A stretch of DNA of 18,578 nucleotides from Gemmatimonadales bacterium UBA1120 (GTDB lineage: Bacteria > Gemmatimonadota > Gemmatimonadetes > Longimicrobiales > Gaopeijiaceae), in contig DCAZ01000133.1 in NCBI GenBank assembly GCA_002313925.1, positions 1-18,578 on the forward strand, given 5' to 3'. Positions 7,689 to 14,076 of the stretch are shown piece after piece. The notes under the pieces were generated by a model. The model worked only from the letters and a program-made list of their open reading frames with translations, did not search any database and was not told the DNA's origin. Every line of letters starts with the position of its first letter. Position 1 is the first letter of the stretch. Both the position numbers and the translations under genes were made by a program.

Positions 7689-8789
7689 GTGGTCACTAAC
7701 ACGAAAGATACGAGCCGTGGTTACGCCCCCTCAGGGAAGGACTCGGGGGTCGTAAAGCCCAAGGGAACCCCCAATATTCGCGGTCATATAGGACTGGAAA
7801 CAGTCGAAATGCGGTCGCGTAAACCTGATTGGCTAAAAGTCCGCTCGCCTGGGGGTTTGAACTATCTGAGACTGAAGCGCTTAATGCGAGCTGAAGGGCT
7901 CCATACCGTTTGCGAAGAAGCGGGATGCCCAAATATCGGTGAGTGTTGGGAAGCAGGTACCGCGACATTCATGATTTTAGGGGATGTCTGTACCCGAGCC
8001 TGTAAGTACTGCGGCGTAGCCCACGGCATGCCCACTAACCTAGATCTTGATGAGCCTCGACGGGTTGCCGAGACCGTGGCCCGTTTGGGACTAGAGCATG
8101 TGGTGATCACAAGTGTTAATCGCGATGAGCTCCCAGATGGCGGTGCCGGGATCTATGCTGAGACGATTCGTCGGATTCACGAGCTCGTTTCTTCTTGCTC
8201 AGTGGAGGTCCTCATTCCGGACTTCAAGGGCGATGAGGAAGCACTTCGCGTGGTTGTTGAGGCTGGCCCTGCGATCATAGGGCACAATCTCGAAACAGTG
8301 GAGCGACTGCACCCGGATGTACGCCCAGGTGGTCGCTATTGGCGCTCGATCTCTTATCTCGGAGCTGCCAAGCGGATCGATCCACGGATACTGACCAAGA
8401 CCGGGCTAATCTTGGGGATGGGCGAAGAATTTACCGAGGTTACGCAGGCGATGACTGACCTGAGGGCAGCAGCGGTGGACATCCTTACGTTAGGCCAATA
8501 TTTGAGACCGTCCTCTATGCATATACCAGTCGCTCGCTGGGTAAGTCCGGACGAGTTTGCAGAGTTCAAGCGTATTGGAGAAACGGAATATGGCTTTAAA
8601 CATGTCGAGTCTGGCCCGTTAGTGCGCTCAAGCTACCATGCAAAGGAGCAGGCACGAGAAGTGGAAGCTGGGACCCCAGGAGTAATTCAGGAGATCCTTG
8701 AAGGCGATGTTCTAGCACCGGCTGAAGTTAGCTTTGAATTCGTTCAGCTCGAGGTCGGCCGGCCTGGCCGCCCGATCCAAGGGGCGTGA
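7689..8789 (+). CDS. lipA: Lipoyl synthase, LipA
   Basis: This 366-residue radical-SAM enzyme inserts two sulfurs into a protein-bound octanoyl chain to make the lipoyl cofactor, here presumably for the E2 encoded downstream. The auxiliary [4Fe-4S] cluster cysteines are Cys75, Cys80 and Cys86 (CEEAGCPNIGEC). The radical-SAM motif CTRACKYC supplies Cys101, Cys105 and Cys108. The conserved C-terminal RSSY, whose Ser ligates the auxiliary cluster, is at 313-316. It is longer than most LipA proteins (about 290-330 residues), with roughly 40 extra residues at the N-terminus and a tail of about 45 residues after RSSYHA. The GTG start is supported by GGAGG six bases upstream. pdhA begins one base after its stop, so the two genes are almost certainly co-transcribed and probably translationally coupled. 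No lipB or lplA is in the window. Confidence 0.97.
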   Translation: MVTNTKDTSRGYAPSGKDSGVVKPKGTPNIRGHIGLETVEMRSRKPDWLKVRSPGGLNYLRLKRLMRAEGLHTVCEEAGCPNIGECWEAGTATFMILGDVCTRACKYCGVAHGMPTNLDLDEPRRVAETVARLGLEHVVITSVNRDELPDGGAGIYAETIRRIHELVSSCSVEVLIPDFKGDEEALRVVVEAGPAIIGHNLETVERLHPDVRPGGRYWRSISYLGAAKRIDPRILTKTGLILGMGEEFTEVTQAMTDLRAAAVDILTLGQYLRPSSMHIPVARWVSPDEFAEFKRIGETEYGFKHVESGPLVRSSYHAKEQAREVEAGTPGVIQEILEGDVLAPAEVSFEFVQLEVGRPGRPIQGA

Positions 8790-8790
8790 G

Positions 8791-9861
8791 ATGGCTAAGG
8801 CCAAGACTAACACAAGCAGTGGGGCTAAGACGAAGGATGTGCTTGCTTGCCATGGAGTGACCGCGAAGATCGCACTAGAACTTATGCAGGAGATGCTTCT
8901 ATACAGGCGCTTTGAGGAAAAAGCTGAAGAAAATTATGCGATTGGTAAAATCGGAGGCTTCTGCCATCTCCATATCGGACAGGAAGCTGGTGCGGCCGGG
9001 GTGATTAAGGTGCTTCAGCCAGAAGATTATGCTATCAGTGCTTACCGATCCCATACACAAGCTATTGCAAAGGGGATTAGCCCTAAGGCAGTTATGGCCG
9101 AGCTTTATGGTCGTGTCGGAGGAATGTCTGGTGGGAAGGGCGGCTCTATGCACGTTTTCGGCAGAGATGCCCGCTTTTTCGGAGGCCATGGTATTGTTGG
9201 AGGACAAGTTCCTCTGGCCACTGGTATCGGTTGGAAGATCAAATACCGTGGGGAGAACTTGGTTTGCGTATGCTTTATGGGGGATGCGACTGTAAATCAG
9301 GGGGGCTTTCACGAGTGTCTCAACATGGCTGCTGTATGGGAACTTCCCGTGATCTATGTGGTCGAAAATAATGAATATGGTATGGGCACAGCCTTTGATC
9401 GGGTCTCTAAGACCGAAATTTCGACAAGGTCTGTGCCCTTTAATATTCCCGCCAGTTCTGTGAACGGTCAGAACGTGCTCTCCACATTCGAGCATTTCCG
9501 TAATCTTACCGAAGAGGTCCGCGCAGGTGGCGGTCCACGCCTGGTGGAACTGCGCACATACCGGTTCCGTGGACATTCCATGTCAGATCCCGTTTCCGGC
9601 ACCTATAGGTCGACCGAGGAGGTGGAGCGCCACAAGGAAGAGAGTGATCCAATAGCAATTCTACGGGACCAGCTTTTCGCTGAGGGCGTCCTTGATCAGG
9701 ACACTCTTGAGGAGATGGATGCTACGGCAAAGACAATCGCAGCAGAAGCCACCGATTTTGCTGACGAGTCGCCCATGCCTGAGCCCGCGGCACTTTATGA
9801 GAACGTTTGGGCTGAGACTAACGCTCACGGTCGCCTCTTTTTCGATGGACGAAGAACATGA
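8791..9861 (+). CDS. pdhA: Pyruvate dehydrogenase E1 component, alpha subunit
   Basis: This 356-residue protein is the alpha subunit of the heterotetrameric 2-oxo-acid dehydrogenase E1, which uses thiamine diphosphate to decarboxylate pyruvate. The cofactor motif begins at GDATVNQG (164-171) and ends at ENN (192-194). The usual GDG is GDA here, a conservative variant. HIGQEA (61-66), ENNEYGMGT and the phosphorylation-loop-like YRFRGHSMSDP (with His262) match the pyruvate-type alpha subunit better than the branched-chain type. ATG 8791 is used: AAGGGG lies six bases upstream inside the lipA end, and the stop and start are arranged TGAGATG. An in-frame TTG at 8734 within lipA is unlikely. Branched-chain or acetoin specificity cannot be formally excluded, but lipA, E2 and lpd nearby favour pyruvate dehydrogenase. 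Confidence 0.94.
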   Translation: MAKAKTNTSSGAKTKDVLACHGVTAKIALELMQEMLLYRRFEEKAEENYAIGKIGGFCHLHIGQEAGAAGVIKVLQPEDYAISAYRSHTQAIAKGISPKAVMAELYGRVGGMSGGKGGSMHVFGRDARFFGGHGIVGGQVPLATGIGWKIKYRGENLVCVCFMGDATVNQGGFHECLNMAAVWELPVIYVVENNEYGMGTAFDRVSKTEISTRSVPFNIPASSVNGQNVLSTFEHFRNLTEEVRAGGGPRLVELRTYRFRGHSMSDPVSGTYRSTEEVERHKEESDPIAILRDQLFAEGVLDQDTLEEMDATAKTIAAEATDFADESPMPEPAALYENVWAETNAHGRLFFDGRRT

Positions 9862-9864
9862 TCG

Positions 9865-9899
9865 CCCTACCAGCCACTGACGCCCTGCTGGCCGGAGGG
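9865..9899 (+). promoter_or_regulatory. Possible hairpin enclosing the pdhB ribosome binding site
   Basis: In the 47-base pdhA-pdhB gap, CCAGC (9870-9874) can pair with GCTGG (9887-9891), and CCCT (9865-9868) with AGGG (9896-9899). The outer pairing includes most of the Shine-Dalgarno GGAGG (9894-9898). A second CCCT at 9883-9886 could pair with the same AGGG. If real, access to pdhB would depend on ribosomes finishing pdhA nearby. The evidence is pairing by eye only. Confidence 0.3.
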
Positions 9900-9908
9900 T
9901 CTTCTTAA

Positions 9909-10889
9909 ATGGCTACTATGACCTATCGTGAGGCGCTAAATGAAGCGCTCCGTGAGGAAATGGATCGAGATCCTGACGTCTTTCTGATGGGCGAGGAAGT
10001 CGCTGAGTATGACGGGGCCTATAAGGTCTCCAAGGGCCTTTTAGATGTCTTTGGTGACCAGCGCGTCGTGGATGCTCCAATCAGCGAGCTAGGCTTCGCC
10101 GGTCTCGGTGTTGGTGCGGCAATGGCAGGACTTCGACCGGTCATCGAATTCATGACGTTTAACTTTGCTTACTTAGCACTCGACCAAATCATTAACAACG
10201 CATCGAAGCTGTGCTATATGTCGGGAGGGCAGTTTAAGGTTCCAATTACGTTTCGGGGCCCGAACGGTCCGGCGCTACAGCTTGGAGCTCAGCACTCTCA
10301 GTCGTGTGAGACTTATTTTCTGCATGCTCCGGGATGTAAGGTTGTGACCCCGGCGACACCTGCTGATGCGAAGGGCCTTCTTAAGGCCTCGATACGTGAT
10401 GATGATCCCGTAGCGTTCATGGAGGGCGAACTACTCTATAATTTTAAAGGGGAAGTCCCAGAAGAAGATGACTTTGTCATACCCCTCGGTGTGGCTGACC
10501 TCAAACGCGTGGGCTCTGATGTCTCAATCATCACCCACGGTAAAATGGTACACGTAGCCCTTCAGGCTTCAGATAAGCTTGAGAGTGAGGGAATTGAGGC
10601 GGAGGTGCTCGACCTCCGTTCAGTTCGACCTCTCGACGTAGATGCGATTCTTGAGACGGTCCAGAAGACGAATCGCGTTGTATATTTAGAAGACAGTTGG
10701 CCTTATGCGGGCACAGGAGCGCAGGTCGTCTCGATCATTCAGGAAGAAGCTTTTGATCACTTGGATGCTCCGGTGCTTAGAGTAACCCAAGCTGATGTAC
10801 CTATGCCTTATGCCAAGAACCTTGAAGCCTTGGCTAAGCCAAGTGTCGAGCGAGTGGTTGAGTCATGTAAGAAGGTGCTTTACCGGTGA
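9909..10889 (+). CDS. pdhB: Pyruvate dehydrogenase E1 component, beta subunit
   Basis: This 326-residue protein is the transketolase-type beta subunit that completes the E1 active site with PdhA. It has the expected family length. The Glu that activates the thiamine ring is Glu60 in PISELGFAG, and the conserved FRGPNG and AQHSQ (His129) segments line the active site. The C-terminal transketolase domain (about residues 200-320) has the EVLDLRSVRPLD motif typical of the family. ATG 9909 follows GGAGG by ten bases, slightly long; another in-frame ATG lies three codons later at 9918. It follows pdhA by 47 bases and precedes pdhC by 105 bases, all on one strand, so one transcript is likely. Confidence 0.96.
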   Translation: MATMTYREALNEALREEMDRDPDVFLMGEEVAEYDGAYKVSKGLLDVFGDQRVVDAPISELGFAGLGVGAAMAGLRPVIEFMTFNFAYLALDQIINNASKLCYMSGGQFKVPITFRGPNGPALQLGAQHSQSCETYFLHAPGCKVVTPATPADAKGLLKASIRDDDPVAFMEGELLYNFKGEVPEEDDFVIPLGVADLKRVGSDVSIITHGKMVHVALQASDKLESEGIEAEVLDLRSVRPLDVDAILETVQKTNRVVYLEDSWPYAGTGAQVVSIIQEEAFDHLDAPVLRVTQADVPMPYAKNLEALAKPSVERVVESCKKVLYR

Positions 10890-10994
10890 CGCGGATGATC
10901 CCTATTTCACTACTATCTAGCCTGACAAGAGGGCCTAGGTGCACTCGGGAGGGTAATTGCGCCCTTTTTTGGACGCTTTGGAGGTGAAAAGGAT
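10890..10994 (+). other. pdhB-pdhC intergenic gap with weak terminator-like pairing
   Basis: The gap holds a six-T run (10965-10970) directly after GCGCCC. Two competing 5' partners exist for the CCCT arm: AGGG at 10950-10953, giving four pairs extendable with G-U, and AAGAGGGC at 10927-10934, giving eight pairs with one G-U and a 26-base loop. Neither is a convincing terminator. The pdhC ribosome binding site GGAGG is at 10980-10984. Confidence 0.25.
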
Positions 10995-12245
10995 ATGGTG
11001 ACCAAGGTTCACATGGAGGCACTCTCTCCTACCATGGAAGAGGGCCAGCTTGTTCAATGGCTCAAATCTGAGGGTGATGAGATTTCCAGCGGTGACATCC
11101 TGGCTGAGATCGAGACAGATAAAGCTACGATGGAGTTGGTCGCACGAGGGGACGGGATTCTCCGGAAGATCTTCCTAGATGCAGGGGGTGTATCGGTGGT
11201 TGGGGCTGTAATCGCTGTAATCGCAGCTGCTGACGAAGATATATCGGATATTGAAGGAAGCTCGGATGGGAATGGGACCCAGCAAGCCTTACCAGAAGAG
11301 TTGTCTACCGGAACAGAACCTGTGGCCCCTGAGGAGCCTGAGGCAGCAACCACTCCAGCAATCACCCCTGACACTCAAGGTACTGGTAGCGTTAAGGCGT
11401 CTCCACTTGCTCGTAGATTAGCGACTGAGATGGGGGTGGATCTCCTGACGATTAAGGGGTCCGGTCCAGGAGGACGGGTTGTTAAAAGAGACTTAGAGGG
11501 GGCGGAGACCGCTGTTTCGAAGGCGGCAGCGACGACGACATGGACATCTGAGGAGAACGAATACGAGGACCTACCAACCTCGCAGATGCGGAAATCAATT
11601 GCGAAGAGGCTTGTTACCTCCATCGGTCCTGTGCCGACTTTCTACCTTACTGTAGAAGTAGATATGAGTCGTGTGATTGGGGCTCGGGAGAGCATGAACA
11701 ACATGCTCGAAGAGGATGGCTATCGCATTTCGGTTAATGACATTGTCTTGAAGGCAGTAGCAGCTGCACTCCGGCAACATCCCAATTGTAATGCACAGTG
11801 GCATGACAGCTTTGTGCGTCGCTTCAACGCGGTTCACCTAGGTGTTGCTGTTGCAATTGACGAAGGTCTGATTACACCAGTTATCAGGAATGCGCACGCT
11901 AAGGGAATTATGCAAATAGCTGCTGAAGTGCGTGAATTAGCTGGTAGAGCACGGACAAAGAAGCTCATGCCTGATGAATACACTGGCTCGACGTTTTCAG
12001 TCTCTAATCTTGGGATGTTTGGCATACAAGAGTTCACTGCGATCATCAATCCACCTGAGGCAGGCATTCTTGCAGTGGGTGGTATTGAAGAGACTCCGCT
12101 GGTTGTTAACGGTGAAGTTAAGGTGTGCCCACGTATGCGGATCACGATGAGCTGTGACCACCGCGTGATTGATGGTGCTCAGGGTGCACGCTTCCTCGCT
12201 ACGCTGAAGTCTATGCTTGAGGAGCCGACAGCCATTCTGCTCTAG
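10995..12245 (+). CDS. pdhC: Dihydrolipoamide acetyltransferase, E2 component of pyruvate dehydrogenase
   Basis: This 416-residue protein transfers the acetyl group from its lipoyl arm to coenzyme A and forms the core of the complex. Three parts are clear. The single lipoyl domain (about 1-78) carries the lipoyl-lysine Lys43 in ETDKATME. An acidic Pro/Thr/Ala linker (about 80-130) leads to the peripheral-subunit-binding domain (about 134-170, SPLARRLA then GPGGRVVKRDL). The catalytic CoA-acyltransferase domain (about 195-416) ends in DHRVIDG, with catalytic His389 and Asp393. The length is normal for a one-lipoyl-domain E2. The E3 that re-oxidises its lipoyl group is encoded about 4 kb downstream. 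Because the neighbours are PdhA and PdhB, the acetyltransferase assignment is much more likely than a succinyl or branched-chain one. Confidence 0.96.
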   Translation: MVTKVHMEALSPTMEEGQLVQWLKSEGDEISSGDILAEIETDKATMELVARGDGILRKIFLDAGGVSVVGAVIAVIAAADEDISDIEGSSDGNGTQQALPEELSTGTEPVAPEEPEAATTPAITPDTQGTGSVKASPLARRLATEMGVDLLTIKGSGPGGRVVKRDLEGAETAVSKAAATTTWTSEENEYEDLPTSQMRKSIAKRLVTSIGPVPTFYLTVEVDMSRVIGARESMNNMLEEDGYRISVNDIVLKAVAAALRQHPNCNAQWHDSFVRRFNAVHLGVAVAIDEGLITPVIRNAHAKGIMQIAAEVRELAGRARTKKLMPDEYTGSTFSVSNLGMFGIQEFTAIINPPEAGILAVGGIEETPLVVNGEVKVCPRMRITMSCDHRVIDGAQGARFLATLKSMLEEPTAILL

Positions 12246-12295
12246 CCTGGTGGGTCATGGGTGAAGTCCAGCAGCCCATCACGTTGTTCTTACGC

Positions 12296-12301
12296 AGGAG
12301 G
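12296..12301 (+). promoter_or_regulatory. Ribosome binding site deciding the amidohydrolase start
   Basis: A perfect AGGAGG lies six bases before GTG 12308. It argues against the upstream in-frame ATG 12257, which would place 17 extra residues before the lipoprotein signal. Confidence 0.85.
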
Positions 12302-12307
12302 CCTTGG

Positions 12308-13981
12308 GTGTCCAAACGAATCAAACCCCTAGTAGCTGTGCTGTGGCTCTCTGGTGCGGTCAGCGCGTGCAACTCAACAACCTCCGATGCCGCCGACCTT
12401 ATTCTGGTCGATGGTCAGATCATTACCCTCTCCAACCAGGGTGTAGTTGAGGCTCTGGCAGTTCGCGATGAGCGGATTGTTGCGGTTGGATCAAATGCTG
12501 ACATACGAGAACATCAGGGTCCACAAACGCATGTCATAGAGCTTGCCGGTCGCACGGTCATTCCTGGTCTCACTGATAACCACTTCCATGGGATTGGAGG
12601 GGGGGACGGAGTTGATCTTGCTGGAGCTCGTTCTTTGCAAGAAGTCTTGAGTGCAATCTCTACTCGCGCTGAGGAAACACCTCCGGGTGATGTGATCATC
12701 ACAAATAGTGATTGGCATGAAGGACAGCTTGATGAGCAACGATTGCCATACCGTGATGACCTTGATCGAGCGACTCAGAAGCACCCCATTGTCGTCGTCC
12801 GGGGCGGACATGAGTACGTGCTCAATAGTGCCGCGCTTGCATATTGGGATATCGATGAATCGACCCAGGCCGTAGCGGGTGGTCGGATTGGTAGATACAT
12901 GGATGGTCGGCTCAACGGTGAGCTCGTGGATCGCGCGAAAGGTTTGGTGCAACTCCCGCTAGTGCCGGATCAAAGTCTTGCTGAAATCCAAGATGATCTC
13001 GTAGAGAGTCACCGGATTCTCAGCAGTCGCGGGATTACTTCGATCCGTTACCCAGGAGCCTCTCCGGAGATGTATGACATGCTCTTAGCCCTCCGAGAGG
13101 GAGGTCGACTCAATATTCGAGTCGACTTCCTATACCGTGGTCCAAGGTCAGGGTCACCGGAGGTGTTGAACGCGGTGATGAAGGAGTGGGTCCAACCAGA
13201 AGGCAATGATTTCTGGTTACGAGTGGGTGGGGTAAAACTTGGGGTAGATGGTGGGTTTGAGGGTGGGTTAATGAGGGAGCCATATGAGGAACCCTGGGGA
13301 GAGAGTGGCATGTTTTACGGACTTCAAACGCTGCCACGTGAAGACTTTGTGGAGACAGTGCAAGTACTACATTCAGCCGGTTGGCGTGTTGCAACACATG
13401 CAGTGGGCGATGCAGCCATCGATTTAGTACTCGATGCCTACGAGGCTGCAAATTCAGAGTCTTCGATAGCTTCGTCCCGTTGGGTAATAGAGCACGGATT
13501 CATACCCCGTAGCGACCAGTTCCCCCGAATGAAAGATCTGGGCTTAGCTGTATCGGCACAGAATCATCTATATCTCGCTGCGCCTAGCTTGATCGAATAC
13601 TGGGGGGAAGAGCGGGCCGCATGGACGACTCCCGTGCGAGCGTACCTCGATAATGGAATACCGATTTCCCTCGGAACAGACTCTCCTGTTGTCCCCTATG
13701 ACCCTTGGTGGGTTCTACACCATTTTACCACGAGAGAAACGATCAGTGGTGGGGTAGTAGGTGCGGACCAAAGGATTTCGCGTGACGAGGCTTTGCGGTT
13801 AGCTACTGAGGGTTATGCCTATCTTACATTCTCGGAAGATTACAGGGGCACGCTTGCTGTAGGTAAGCTTGCAGACCTAGCTATCACAGCAGAGAACTAT
13901 CTCACCTGTGCAGATCCATGCCTCGAAACGATGTTGATCGACATCACAATAGTGGGTGGACGAATAGTCTGGGAACGTTAG
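12308..13981 (+). CDS. YtcJ-like amidohydrolase family protein, predicted lipoprotein
   Basis: This 557-residue metal-dependent hydrolase belongs to the amidohydrolase-3/YtcJ group. From GTG 12308 it starts with a short basic region and hydrophobic stretch ending in a lipobox (VSAC, Cys21), so it is probably lipid-anchored outside the cytoplasmic membrane. The N-terminal small beta domain (DLILVDGQIITL, about 30-41) is followed by the TIM barrel. Putative metal and catalytic residues are His92-x-His94 (NHFHG), Lys310 (GVKLGVDGG), His364 (THAVGD), His396 (IEHGF) and Asp458 (LGTDSP). The C-terminal beta segment (GTLAVGKLADLAI) is typical of the superfamily. Family members hydrolyse diverse amides, and no substrate can be inferred. 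It follows pdhC by 62 bases in the same direction, an unexpected neighbour for an E2 gene. Confidence 0.9.
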   Translation: MSKRIKPLVAVLWLSGAVSACNSTTSDAADLILVDGQIITLSNQGVVEALAVRDERIVAVGSNADIREHQGPQTHVIELAGRTVIPGLTDNHFHGIGGGDGVDLAGARSLQEVLSAISTRAEETPPGDVIITNSDWHEGQLDEQRLPYRDDLDRATQKHPIVVVRGGHEYVLNSAALAYWDIDESTQAVAGGRIGRYMDGRLNGELVDRAKGLVQLPLVPDQSLAEIQDDLVESHRILSSRGITSIRYPGASPEMYDMLLALREGGRLNIRVDFLYRGPRSGSPEVLNAVMKEWVQPEGNDFWLRVGGVKLGVDGGFEGGLMREPYEEPWGESGMFYGLQTLPREDFVETVQVLHSAGWRVATHAVGDAAIDLVLDAYEAANSESSIASSRWVIEHGFIPRSDQFPRMKDLGLAVSAQNHLYLAAPSLIEYWGEERAAWTTPVRAYLDNGIPISLGTDSPVVPYDPWWVLHHFTTRETISGGVVGADQRISRDEALRLATEGYAYLTFSEDYRGTLAVGKLADLAITAENYLTCADPCLETMLIDITIVGGRIVWER

Positions 13982-14025
13982 GGCTGGGCCTTTCCCTCTC
14001 GCGATTCAAGACCTTTGTACCATAG

Positions 14026-14056
14026 GTTGAATATCGACCTCATCGGATAATTCAAC
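14026..14056 (+). promoter_or_regulatory. Dyad with -10-like element upstream of the S9 peptidase gene
   Basis: GTTGAAT (14026-14032) is exactly inverted as ATTCAAC (14050-14056), with a further ATC/GAT pairing inside. GATAAT (14046-14051) resembles a -10 box, but no matching -35 is seen at the right distance. It could be an operator or a small hairpin in the 95-base gap. Confidence 0.25.
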
Positions 14057-14076
14057 TCACAGCAAGAGGGGTACAG

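Noticed and set aside
8899..9576. 225-codon open frame antisense to pdhA
   Set aside because: It lies wholly inside a gene with clear E1 alpha motifs, and its translation resembles no family. It is best explained as a by-product of pdhA codon usage.
12491..12952. 153-codon open frame antisense to the amidohydrolase gene
   Set aside because: It has no recognisable motif, and the opposite strand carries a complete amidohydrolase.
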